Shown here piece by piece: positions 36,021-44,230 of a stretch of 64,000 nt of DNA. Made by a program: the position numbers and the translations under genes. The stretch's first letter is position 1. The number at the start of each line of letters is the position of its first letter. The notes below the pieces were generated by a model. That model saw only the letters and a program-made list of their open reading frames with translations. It made no database searches and had not been told where the DNA came from. Source of the stretch: CAVSEK01 sp963726975. Its GTDB lineage: Bacteria; Actinomycetota; Actinomycetes; Mycobacteriales; SCTD01. The DNA is taken from positions 186,001 through 250,000 of the forward strand of contig CAVSEK010000004.1 of the NCBI GenBank assembly GCA_963726975.1, given 5' to 3'.

Positions 36021-37076
36021 GTGAGTGCCACCGGTCGCAGCCCCAAGGACTTCTTCCGCCCCCTCGCCGTGGGGGCCCCCGAGCCGCAGCGCGAGGTGGC
36101 CTGGCGCCCCTCGCGCATGATCCACTTCTTCGACCCGTCGAACCCGAAGATGGTCGCCAAGCTCCCCGACCTCGCGCCCAAGGTCGACGTGCTGCTGGGC
36201 AACCTCGAGGACGCGGTGCAGGCCTCGAACAAGGAGGCCGCGCGCGCCGGGCTCGTCGAGGTCGGCAGGACCGTCGAGCTCGGCGGCACGCAGCTGTGGA
36301 CCCGCATCAACTCGCTGGACTCGCCGTGGGTCCTCGACGACCTCATCACCCTGGTGACCGAGATCGGCGACGCCCTCGACGTCATCATGGTCCCGAAGGT
36401 CGAGGGGCCCGAGGACGTCCACTACGTCGACCGGCTCGTGGCGCAGCTCGAGGCGCGGGCCGGGGTCTCCCGCCCGATCCAGCTGCACGCGATCCTCGAG
36501 ACCGCCTCCGGCATGGCCCGGGTCGAGGAGATCGCCGAGGCCTCGCCGCGCATGCAGGGCATCTCGCTCGGCCCGGCCGACCTCGCCGCCGACCGGCGGA
36601 TGAAGACGACCCGGGTCGGCGGCGGGCACCCCGGCTACCTCGTGCGCGAGGACCCCACGGGCGACGACGCGCCGCGCGCCACCTTCCAGCAGGACCTGTG
36701 GCACTACACGGTCGCCCGCATGGTCGACGCCTGCGCGAAGGCCCGCATCTACCCGTACTACGGCCCCTTCGGCGACATCAAGGACGTCGTCGCCTGCGAG
36801 GACCAGTTCCGCAACGCCTACCTGCTCGGCTGCGTCGGCACCTGGTCGCTGCACCCCGTGCAGATCGACATCGCCAAGAAGGTGTTCTCGCCCGACCCCG
36901 ACGAGGTGGCGTGGGCCAAGCGGGTCGTCGAGCAGATGGGCGACGGCACCGGCGCGGTGATGATCGACGGCAAGATGCAGGACGACGCCTCGGTCAAGCA
37001 GTGCAAGGTCGTGCTGCGGCTGGCGCAGGACCTCGCTGCGCGCGACCCCGAGCTCGCCGCGGCGTACGACCTGTGA
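36021..37076 (+). CDS. HpcH/HpaI-type CoA-ester lyase (malyl-CoA lyase-like, long form)
   Basis: A 351-residue TIM-barrel lyase of the CitE/malyl-CoA lyase superfamily, expected to cleave or condense malyl-, citramalyl- or beta-methylmalyl-CoA with Mg(II). Motifs: an opening RMIHFFDPSNPKM, VLLGNLEDAV (metal-binding Glu/Asp), MVPKVEGPEDV, HAILETASGM (Glu) and ISLGPADLAADRRM. The length and N-terminus match the long malyl-CoA lyase subfamily of ethylmalonyl-CoA-type pathways. Its GTGA overlap with the second lyase points to one operon. Whether the host uses a glyoxylate-related pathway cannot be judged from this window. Confidence 0.88.
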   Translation: MSATGRSPKDFFRPLAVGAPEPQREVAWRPSRMIHFFDPSNPKMVAKLPDLAPKVDVLLGNLEDAVQASNKEAARAGLVEVGRTVELGGTQLWTRINSLDSPWVLDDLITLVTEIGDALDVIMVPKVEGPEDVHYVDRLVAQLEARAGVSRPIQLHAILETASGMARVEEIAEASPRMQGISLGPADLAADRRMKTTRVGGGHPGYLVREDPTGDDAPRATFQQDLWHYTVARMVDACAKARIYPYYGPFGDIKDVVACEDQFRNAYLLGCVGTWSLHPVQIDIAKKVFSPDPDEVAWAKRVVEQMGDGTGAVMIDGKMQDDASVKQCKVVLRLAQDLAARDPELAAAYDL

Positions 37077-37936
37077 CCGGCCCCGACGGCGACCTCGCGG
37101 TGCTGCGCTCGGTGCTCTACATGCCGTCCTCGAACGCCCGGGCGCTGGAGAAGGCGAAGACGATCCCGGCCGACGCGATCATCTTCGACCTCGAGGACGC
37201 CGTCGCGCCCGACGCCAAGGAGGCCGCCCGCGACCAGGCCTGCGCCGCGGTCGCGTCCGGGGAGTACGGCCGGCGCACCCTCACGGTCCGCTGCAACGGC
37301 CTGGACACGCCCTGGGGCGAGGCCGACCTGCGGGCCGCGGGGCGGGCCCGGCCGGACGCCGTCGTGGTGCCGAAGGTCAGCGGGGCCGCGCACGTGGACC
37401 GCGTCGCCGCCCTGCTGCCCGAGGGCACGAGCATCTGGGCCATGGTCGAGACGCCGAGCGCGGTCTTCGACGTCCGGGCGATCGCCGCCCACCCGTCGGT
37501 CACCGCGCTCGTGCTCGGCACCAACGACCTGGCCAAGGAGCTGCGCGCGGCCCTCGTGCCGGGGCGCGCCCCGCTCCTGCCGCACCTCGCCACGGCGCTG
37601 CTCGGCGGGCGCGAGGCCGGTGTCGCGGTGCTCGACGGCGTCTACAACGACGTCCAGGACCTCGAGGGCTTCGAGGCCGAGTGCGTGCAGGGCGCGGAGC
37701 TCGGGTTCGACGGCAAGACCCTCGTGCACCCCTCGCAGGTCGAGGTCGCCAACCGGGTCTGGGCGCCGTCGCCGGACGAGGTCGCGGCCGCCCGCGAGGT
37801 GGTCGAGGCGTTCGCGGCCGCCGAGCGCGAGGGGCGCGGCGTGGTGGTCGTCGCCGGCCGCATGGTCGAGAACCTGCACCGCGACAACGCCCTGCGCACC
37901 CTCGCCGTCGCGGACGCCATCGCTGCCCGGGCCTGA
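37073..37936 (+). CDS. HpcH/HpaI-type CoA-ester lyase (CitE-like, short form)
   Basis: A 287-residue CitE-like lyase. Seen: RSVLYMPSSNARALEKAK, ADAIIFDLEDAVAPDAK (Glu/Asp metal motif), TVRCNGLDTPWGEADL, VVPKVSGAAHV, VETPSAVFDV and VLGTNDLAKELRA, then GFDGKTLVHPSQV with the C-terminal lid. Substrate may be malyl-CoA or citramalyl-CoA. Distinct in size from the preceding lyase, so the two are paralogues rather than a recent duplication. GTG start by GTGA overlap. It may act sequentially with the first lyase or supply a malyl-CoA thioesterase step, which I infer only from adjacency. Confidence 0.88.
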   Translation: MTGPDGDLAVLRSVLYMPSSNARALEKAKTIPADAIIFDLEDAVAPDAKEAARDQACAAVASGEYGRRTLTVRCNGLDTPWGEADLRAAGRARPDAVVVPKVSGAAHVDRVAALLPEGTSIWAMVETPSAVFDVRAIAAHPSVTALVLGTNDLAKELRAALVPGRAPLLPHLATALLGGREAGVAVLDGVYNDVQDLEGFEAECVQGAELGFDGKTLVHPSQVEVANRVWAPSPDEVAAAREVVEAFAAAEREGRGVVVVAGRMVENLHRDNALRTLAVADAIAARA

Positions 37937-37970
37937 GCGCGCGCGGCGGGCAGGCGACGGGGCGCCCCCG

Positions 37971-37976
37971 TACCCT
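37971..37976 (+). promoter_or_regulatory. -10-like TACCCT for mrp
   Basis: TACCCT lies 48 nt before the mrp ATG, leaving a leader that carries the AGAGGA ribosome-binding site at 38015-38020. Unlike most neighbours this promoter is not leaderless. Confidence 0.4.
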
Positions 37977-38024
37977 GGACGGGCCGGGACAGCACCTGCC
38001 CGGACCCCGCACGCAGAGGACCCG

Positions 38025-39167
38025 ATGACCACTCCCCCCACGTCCGAGCAGCTCACGGCCGCCCTCGTCGACGGTGCAGGACCCGGAGATCCGCCGGCCC
38101 GATCACCGAGATCGGGATGGTCAAGAGCGCCGTCGTCGACCCCGACGGCACCGCGCGCGTCGCGATCTACCTGACCGTCAGCGCCTGCCCGATGAAGGAC
38201 ACCCTCACCGAGCGGGTCACCGCCGCGGTCGGGGCGCTCCCCGGCGTCGCCCGGGTCCAGGTCGAGCTCGACGTCATGAGCACCGAGCAGCGCCAGGAGC
38301 TGCAGAAGCTGCTGCGCGGCGACGCGCCGGAGCGCGAGATCCCCTTCGCGCAGCCCGGCTCGCTGACCAAGGTCTTCGCGGTCGCCTCCGGCAAGGGCGG
38401 CGTCGGCAAGTCCAGCGTGACGGTCAACCTCGCCGCGGCGATGGCGCGCGCGCGGCCTGCAGGTCGGGGTGCTCGACGCCGACATCTACGGCTTCAGCAT
38501 CCCCCGCATGCTCGGGGTCGAGCACCGGCCGACCCAGGTCGAGTCGATGATCATGCCGCCGTCGGCGCACGGCGTGAAGGTCATCTCGATCGGCATGTTC
38601 ACCAAGGACAACACGCCGGTCGTCTGGCGCGGGCCGATGCTGCACCGCGCGCTGCAGCAGTTCCTCGCCGACGTCTACTGGGGCGACCTCGACGTCCTGC
38701 TCATGGACCTGCCGCCCGGCACCGGCGACGTCGCCATCTCGGTGGCGCAGCTCGTGCCGAGCGCGGAGATCCTCGTCGTCACGACCCCGCAGCTCGCCGC
38801 CCAGGAGGTCGCCGAGCGGGCCGGGTCGATCGCCCTGCAGACCCACCAGCGGATCGCCGGCGTCGTCGAGAACATGAGCTGGCTGCCGTGCCCGCACTGC
38901 GGGGACCGGATCGAGATGTTCGGCAGCGGCGGCGGCGAGGCCGTCGCGAGCAGCCTGTCGCGCTCGCTCGGCGCCGAGGTGCCGCTGCTCGGCCAGGTGC
39001 CGATGGACATCCGGCTGCGCGAGGGCGGCGACGCCGGCACGCCGCTCGTGCTGGCCGACCCCGACGCGCCGGCCGCCAAGGAGCTGCTGCGCGTCGCCGA
39101 GTCGCTGACCGGCCGCCCCCGCGGGCTGGCCGGCATGTCGCTGGGCCTGTCCCCCGCCCGCCGCTAG
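38025..39167 (+). CDS. mrp: Mrp/NBP35 family iron-sulfur carrier ATPase (three frameshifts)
   Basis: P-loop NTPase of about 380 residues that carries Fe-S clusters for apo-protein maturation (ApbC/Mrp, M. tuberculosis Rv1229c). N-terminal MIP18/DUF59 domain (about 10-95, with QDPEIRRPITEIGMV), Walker A SGKGGVGKS, the switch DADIYGFSIPRMLG, LMDLPPGTGDV, and the CPHC cysteine pair for the bridging cluster. Breaks near 38073 and 38100 bracket the DUF59 start, and one near 38452 interrupts ARGLQVGVLDADI. All are restored by single-base changes. Start ATG has AGAGGA 4 nt upstream. Confidence 0.92.
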
Positions 39168-39193
39168 CCCGACCGGTCCCCCGGCGCGACCGC

Positions 39194-39532
39194 TCAGGTC
39201 GCGTCGGGGTCCCACGGCGGCGTCTCGCCGGGCCCGAGCGGGACGCTGCCGCCGCGGCCGCCCGGCCAGCGGTCGACGAGCGCGTCCTGCTCGTCGTCCT
39301 CCAACAGCTGCTTTCATGAAGGTCTTGGGGTGCAGCGACGCGAGGTCGAGGTCGCCGACCTCCGGCCCGAGCTCGGTCTTGAGGTCGTCGGTGAGCCCTT
39401 GAGGTAGTCGCGCACCTGCCGCAGCGCGCGGCCGGCGTCCTGCGCGAGGCCGGGCAGCCGCTCGGGCCCGAAGACGAACAGCGCGAGCAGCAGGATGACC
39501 GTCAGCTCGCCCCAGCCCAGCTGGTCGAACAC
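39194..39532 (-). CDS. tatB: Sec-independent translocase TatB (two frameshifts)
   Basis: TatB of about 112 residues, the membrane receptor part of the twin-arginine system. The single N-terminal helix is GELTVILLLALFVFGPERLPGLAQDAG, followed by the amphipathic helix ALRQVRDYLKG, LTDDLKTELGPEV and the typical actinobacterial ending LHPKTFMK. The frame breaks near 39403 (one base lost after YLKG) and near 39313 just after TFMK, after which the acidic tail ending ETPPWDPDAT is recovered. Its position between mrp and htrA matches M. tuberculosis Rv1224. Confidence 0.9.
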
Positions 39533-39565
39533 CCGCTCCCCCTGTCGTCCCTGCGAGCCTAGGCG

Positions 39566-40986
39566 CTAGTCGCCGGACTTGTCGGCGAGCACGACCTCGG
39601 TGGTGCGCTCGCTGGCCGTCGCGCAGGTAGGTCGACCCGGACGCGGTCGCCGACCCGGCTCTGCCGCAGCGCGAGGATGAGCTCGTCGACGCTGCCGACG
39701 TCGGTGCGCCGACCCGGTCGATGACGTCGCCGACCCGCAGCCCGCCGGCCTCGGCGGGACCGCCGGCGACGACCCGGCTGATCCGGGCGCCGACCTGCGT
39801 GCCGTCGTCGGCGACCTCGTTGCCCGCCTCCACGCCGACGCCGGGTGGGTCGCGCGACCGGTACGGATGATCTCCTCGGCCACCGACCGGGCCTCGTCGA
39901 TGGGGATCGCGAAGCCGACGCCGATGCTGCCGCCCTGCTCGCCCGCGGAGCCGCCGAGGGTCGCGATGGCGGAGTTGATGCCGATGACGCGCCCGCCGCC
40001 GTCGACGAGCGCGCCCCCGGAGTTGCCGGGGTTGATGGCGGCGTCGGTCTGGATGGCGTTGAGCAGCGGCGTCGCGCGCCGGCCGTCCTCGCCCGGCACG
40101 GCGACGGTGCGGTTGAGCGCCGACGACGATGCCCGTCGTCACGGTGCCGTTGAGCCCGAGCGGGCTGCCGATGGCGATGACGGGGTCGCCGACGGCCAGG
40201 TCGTGCGAGCGGCCGAGGTCGGCCGGCGTGAGGCGGCCGCCGCCGGTCGACCTTGATGACCGCCAGGTCGGTCTCGGGGTCCAGCCCGACGACCTGCGCC
40301 GGCAGCTCGCGCCCCTCGGAGCCGTTGACGGTGACGGTGATCGTGCCGCCCTGCGCGCCGTCGGCGACGACGTGGTTGTTGGTGAGCACGTAGCCGTCGC
40401 TGCGCAGCACCACCCCGCTGCCGCTGCCGCCGCTCGTGCCGCGGCTCACGCTGATGCTCACCGTGCTGCGCAGCACGCGGTCGGCGATGCCGGCCACGGA
40501 GTCCGGCGGCCGCTGCACGGACCCGGCCGCCGCGCCGGTGCCCAGGCTCGCCGTCGGGTCGGTGAGGTCGCGGCCGTCCCGCGCGGCGACGACCGCCCCG
40601 CCGGCGACGCCGCCGACCAGCCCCGCGGCGAGCAGGGCGCCCACGACGGCCAGGCCGCGCCCGCCCGCGGAGCGGCCCGGCCGCACCGGCGTGCCCCAGG
40701 CGTCGGGTGCCGGCTCGCCGTACGGCGGGCGCGCCCCCGCGTCCGGCGCGGTCGCCGCACCGCCGCCCCAGCCGGTGCGCACCGCGCTGTCCGCGCTGTA
40801 GGCCGGCACCCCGACCGGCGGCCCCCAGCCCGGCTCGGCCCCGCTCCCGCCGGCGCCGCCCTGGCCGAAGGCCGCGCCGCCGTACGCGGGCTGCCCGCCG
40901 CGGGGCGTGGCGTACGGGTCGGGAGCCGCGCGGGCCCACCAGGCCTCGTCGTCGTCCTCGGTGCGGGGCACGTCGGGCTCGTCCAT
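39566..40986 (-). CDS. htrA: HtrA/DegP-like trypsin-type serine protease (five frameshifts)
   Basis: Membrane-anchored S1C protease of about 473 residues, M. tuberculosis HtrA (Rv1223) type. A long Pro/Gly-rich cytoplasmic N-terminus, one transmembrane helix (LAVVGALLAAGLVGGVAGGA), then the protease domain with the catalytic triad His in TNNHVVADG, Asp in DPETDLAVIKV and Ser in NPGNSGGALV. A single PDZ domain follows (GLRVGDVIDRVGAPT). Frames shift near 40247, 40127, 39842, 39716 and 39624. It lies in the sigma-factor cluster and probably degrades misfolded or signalling proteins outside the membrane. Confidence 0.9.
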
Positions 40987-41070
40987 GGGTGTCCTCCAGC
41001 AGGTCCCGCGGTCGCAGGGACAAGGGCGAGTCTGCCCGGGAGCGCGGGTCCGCGCGCCCCGGTCGGCCGG

Positions 41071-42116
41071 TCAGCCGGTGGGGTCGACCCAGGAGGCGAC
41101 CCGGGCGACGCCGCGGCGCAGCCGGGGCAGCGCCCCGTCGTCGGGCCGCGGGTCGTGCGGCAGGGCCGCGACCGCGGCGAGCAGGTCCTCGTGCGGCGCG
41201 TCCGAGACGATGGTCAGGACGGCGCCGGCAGCGCCCCAGACGAGCCGCTCGGGCGCGCCGGGCAGCACCCACACGTCCGACCCGTCGCGGTGGACCGGCG
41301 CCCAGCCGGGGCCCGGGCCGCCGCCGACCGTGCCGGGCTGGGTGAAGACGGCGACCGTCGAGAGCCCGTCGGAGTAGGTGAGGTGCAGCAGCGGCGTGCC
41401 GTCGTGCACCGGCCGCGCGGAGGCCACGAGCAGGTAGCCGCCGGGCAGCTCGGCGGGCACCGGGAAGGGCGCGTCCTGCGCGGCGGCGGCAGCGGGGGGC
41501 GGGAGGGGGGCAGCGGGTGCCGGGGGGCAGCGGGTGCCGGGGGGGCAGCGGGCTCCCCGACCCGGAGCTCGGTGACCGCGGTGCTGCGCAGCCGGGCTCC
41601 CCGCACGTCCCAGACGTCCGAGGTCAGCGGCAGCCCGGTCTCGCGGTCCAGGCACCACCTCGCGGCGACCCGCCCGTCGGCGCGACGGGCCTCGACGACC
41701 CGCGCCGGGCGGCCCGCGCAGCTGCCGCTCCCGCTGACGGTGAGCCGGTAGCGGGCGGCCAGCCGGGCGAGCTGGGCCGGTCCGGGGCCGGGCACCGGGA
41801 CCACCCGCGTCCGGGCCGGGGCCGGGGCCGTCGCGAGGACCGAGGTGCCGGTGCCGGGGCGGTGGGCCACGGCGACGACGACGGTGCTGGCCCGGTCGGC
41901 GCGCCAGGTGGTGGCCTCCTGCCGGCCCGACCAGGTGCGCGCGGTCACCGCTGCGGTCGAGGCGGTCAGCAGCGCCAGGGCCTCCGGCTCCTGACCGCGG
42001 AGCGTCGCGGCGGCCGGCTGGCCGGGGACGGCCGCGACCGGGCTCACCGGTCCGGCGAGCAGCGCGCCGGCGCCCCCGGCGGCGAGCAGCAGCCGCGCGG
42101 GCACGGGCGCGCTCAC
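41071..42116 (-). CDS. RseB/MucB-like sigma-factor regulatory protein (one frameshift)
   Basis: About 348 residues. A signal peptide (LLLAAGGAGALLAGPVSPVAA) precedes an RseB/MucB N-terminal LolA-like domain (EALALLTASTAAVTARTWSG...), then a Pro/Ala-rich linker and a C-terminal domain with ELPGGYLLVASARPV, LHLTYSDGLSTVAVFTQPG and WVLPGAPERLVW, as in the RseB C-terminal module. In Proteobacteria RseB binds the anti-sigma factor RseA and senses lipoproteins. Here it sits directly after the anti-sigma gene with a GTGA overlap. The frame breaks near 41515 within G runs. The assignment is by domain layout and position, so moderate confidence. Confidence 0.78.
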
Positions 42117-42616
42117 CGGCCGGTCTCCGCGGGGCTCACCTCGACCGGCCGCGGCAGCTGGAGCTCACCGGCCGTGCCGGCGAAGTCGACGAGCAGCGCG
42201 TCGCCGCCCGGGTCCACCGGCGCTCGGGTCGGACCGGGCCGGTCCGGGCCGCCCAGCACGAGGACGCCCACCACGCCGAGCACGAGGGCGGCGCTGCCCA
42301 CGGCGGCGAGCGGCACCCGGCGCGGCGCGGCCCGTCGGCGGCCGGTCCGGGACCCGGCCGGGAGGCGCCCGGCCGGCGCGCGCCCGGCCGGTCCGCCGGG
42401 TGCGGTCGACGCGGCGAGCGCGCGCAGCCGGGCCGAGAGGTCCGGCTCCGGGTCGGGTCCGGGCTGGGCGCGCAGCCGCTGCTGCACCCGGCGCTGCTCG
42501 TCGACCTCCGCCCGGCAGTCGGCGCAGCGGGCGAGGTGGCGCAGCACGCGCTCGCGGCCCGGGTGGTCGAGCTCGCCGTCGACGAACGCCGCCAGGTCGG
42601 CGCCGAGGTGGCTCAC
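42113..42616 (-). CDS. zinc-finger anti-sigma factor (RseA-like)
   Basis: A 167-residue ZAS-type anti-sigma factor. The zinc-binding motif HLARCADC (H-x3-C-x2-C, about residues 27-34) is followed by a disordered linker and a single transmembrane helix (VPLAAVGSAALVLGVVGVLVLGG). It should bind and silence the ECF sigma factor encoded immediately upstream. Its gene follows the sigma factor after a 67-bp gap holding five short tandem repeats. Corresponds to M. tuberculosis RseA (Rv1222). Confidence 0.9.
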   Translation of the reverse strand: MSHLGADLAAFVDGELDHPGRERVLRHLARCADCRAEVDEQRRVQQRLRAQPGPDPEPDLSARLRALAASTAPGGPAGRAPAGRLPAGSRTGRRRAAPRRVPLAAVGSAALVLGVVGVLVLGGPDRPGPTRAPVDPGGDALLVDFAGTAGELQLPRPVEVSPAETGR

Positions 42617-42623
42617 GACGGGC

Positions 42624-42676
42624 TCATGGCGGGGTCATGGCGGGTCATGGCGGGGTCATGGCGGGGTCATGGCGGG
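42624..42676. repeat. five tandem 10-11-bp repeats between sigma and anti-sigma genes
   Basis: On the plus strand TCATGGCGGGG recurs with starts at 42624, 42635, 42645, 42656 and 42667 (one copy lacks a G). On the sense (minus) strand each unit contains ATGA preceded by GCC, so several spurious start/stop overlaps lie between the sigma-factor stop and the anti-sigma GTG. Confidence 0.85.
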
Positions 42677-42683
42677 CGCGGCC

Positions 42684-43274
42684 TCATGCCGTCCGCCCCG
42701 CAGGAGCCCGGTGGGCCAGCGCCGCGCGCAGCCCGCTGCGTCCCCGGTGGATGCGGCTGCGCACCGTACCGATCTTGATGCCGAGGGTGTCGGCGATCTC
42801 CTCGTACGACAGCCCCTCGAGGTCGCACAGCACGACCGCGGCCCGGAAGTCGGGCGGCAGGGCGTCCAGCGCCGCCTGCACGTCGGCGTCGAAGTGCGTG
42901 TCGTCGTAGAGCTGGGCCGGGCTCTCCATCCCGGAGGTGCCGCGGCTGACGAGCCGCTCGGCGTCCTCGGGCAGCGCCTCGAAGCGGATCCGCGCCTTGC
43001 GCCGCACCGTGTCGAGGAACAGGTTGGTGGTGATGCGGTGCAGCCAGCCCTCGAAGGTGCCGGGCGTGTAGCTCGACAGGGACCGGAAGACGCGCACGAA
43101 GACCTCCTGGGTGAGGTCCTCGGCGTCGTGCTTGTCGCCGGTGAGGCGGTAGGCGAGCCGGTAGACGCGCGCCGAGTGCCGCTCCACGACCTCGTCCCAG
43201 GTCGGGGGCGTCCAGGGCTCGTCGGGGCCCCCGGCCCGCAGCCCGTCGACCGGCGTCACCGCGTGCTCGCTCAC
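42684..43274 (-). CDS. sigE: ECF sigma factor, SigE/RpoE-like
   Basis: A 196-residue ECF sigma-70 family protein. Region 2 carries VYRLAYRLTGDKHDAEDLTQEVFVRVFRSLSSY and region 4 carries LPPDFRAAVVLCDLEGLSYEEIADTLGIKIGTVRSRIHRGR. It binds core RNA polymerase and directs envelope-stress genes (htrA, rseB-like). GTG at 43274 is chosen, but ATG at 43322 in frame would add 16 residues, so a longer form as in M. tuberculosis SigE is possible. A matching ECF promoter lies upstream, so it is probably autoregulated. The anti-sigma gene follows. Confidence 0.93.
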   Translation of the reverse strand: MSEHAVTPVDGLRAGGPDEPWTPPTWDEVVERHSARVYRLAYRLTGDKHDAEDLTQEVFVRVFRSLSSYTPGTFEGWLHRITTNLFLDTVRRKARIRFEALPEDAERLVSRGTSGMESPAQLYDDTHFDADVQAALDALPPDFRAAVVLCDLEGLSYEEIADTLGIKIGTVRSRIHRGRSGLRAALAHRAPAGRTA

Positions 43275-43410
43275 TGCCCACTCCTGCCCCCGAGGTGCAG
43301 GGAGCACTCCGGTGCCGAGCATGCTGACGGGTCTCCTGTGAAGCGGGCGTGTGCTGCCGGGCCGGTCGCGGGACGGTGGGGCGTCCGGCGTGCGGGGCGG
43401 TCGAAGGGCC

Positions 43411-43438
43411 CAACGGCCCTGATCGGCACCCGGTTCCC
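43411..43438 (-). promoter_or_regulatory. ECF-type promoter of sigE
   Basis: On the minus strand GGGAACC (-35, GGAAC at 43433-43437) is followed after 17 nt by CGTTG (-10, 43411-43415). This fits the ECF/SigE consensus GGAAC-N16-17-GTT. The predicted start is about 130 bp before the sigma-factor GTG at 43274, and about 80 bp before the alternative ATG. Suggests positive autoregulation. Confidence 0.7.
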
Positions 43439-43456
43439 GCGGGCGGCCCGGCCCAC

Positions 43457-43462
43457 TAGGCT
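43457..43462 (+). promoter_or_regulatory. -10 (TAGGCT) for O-methyltransferase
   Basis: TAGGCT on the plus strand, 26 nt before the O-methyltransferase GTG, which has its own GAGGAG ribosome-binding site. This is the only recognisable promoter for the gene divergent from the sigma factor. Confidence 0.45.
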
Positions 43463-43488
43463 CGCCCGGGTCCGACCCGAGGAGACCT

Positions 43489-44211
43489 GTGACCGAGCCC
43501 GGCCGACCGTCCGGCCCCCCTGACGGGCCCCTGGGCCCGCCCGCACCCGCGGCCTCCAGCGCGCCGGCGGCCCCGACCGACCCGCTGACCGCCTGGATCG
43601 CGGCCTGGCAGCCCGAGGAGCCCGCCCTCGCCGGCGCGCGCGCCCGGGCCGCCGAGGTGGGCGTGCGGCCCGTCGACGAGGCCACCGGCTCGGCCCTGCA
43701 GGTCGTCGCGGCGATGTCGGGTGCCCGGCACGCGGTCGAGCTCGGGACCGGCACCGGCGTCTCGACGCTCTGGCTGCTGCGCGGGCTGCACCCGTCGGGC
43801 GTGCTCACGAGCATCGACGCCGAGCCCGAGCACCACCGGCTGGCGCGCCAGGCGCTGGCCGAGGCCGGCGTGCCGAGCGGCCGGGTCCGGCTCATCGCCG
43901 GCCGCGCGCTCGAGGTGCTGCCGCGGCTGTCCGACGGCGGCTACGACCTCGTGCTGTGCGACGCCAGCACGGCCGAGGCCGTCGACTACCTGCCGGCCGC
44001 GCTGCGCCTGCTGCGCCGCGGCGGGGTCGTGCTCGTCACCGGCGCGCTCGCCGGCGGGCGCATCGCCGACCCGTCGGCGCGCGAGGCGGACGTGCTGGCC
44101 GCCCGTGACCTCGCCCGGGCGGTGCGCGAGGAGCCGCGGCTGCTGCCCGCGCTGCTCCCGGTCGGTCCCGGTCTGCTCGTCGCCGTGAAGCAGGACGCCC
44201 CACCGGCCTGA
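43489..44211 (+). CDS. O-methyltransferase, Rv1220c-type
   Basis: A 240-residue class I SAM-dependent O-methyltransferase (methyltransferase_3/24 type). Motif I is AVELGTGTGVSTLWLLRG, with TSIDAEPEHHRLAR, LIAGRALEVLP and YDLVLCDAST, then PAALRLLRRGGVVLV. An N-terminal Pro/Ala stretch (residues 8-32) is unusual. Catechol-like or unknown substrate. Its position divergent from the sigma factor matches M. tuberculosis Rv1220c exactly. GTG start with GAGGAG. Confidence 0.9.
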   Translation: MTEPGRPSGPPDGPLGPPAPAASSAPAAPTDPLTAWIAAWQPEEPALAGARARAAEVGVRPVDEATGSALQVVAAMSGARHAVELGTGTGVSTLWLLRGLHPSGVLTSIDAEPEHHRLARQALAEAGVPSGRVRLIAGRALEVLPRLSDGGYDLVLCDASTAEAVDYLPAALRLLRRGGVVLVTGALAGGRIADPSAREADVLAARDLARAVREEPRLLPALLPVGPGLLVAVKQDAPPA

Positions 44212-44230
44212 GCGGGCCCCTCCGGCAGCG

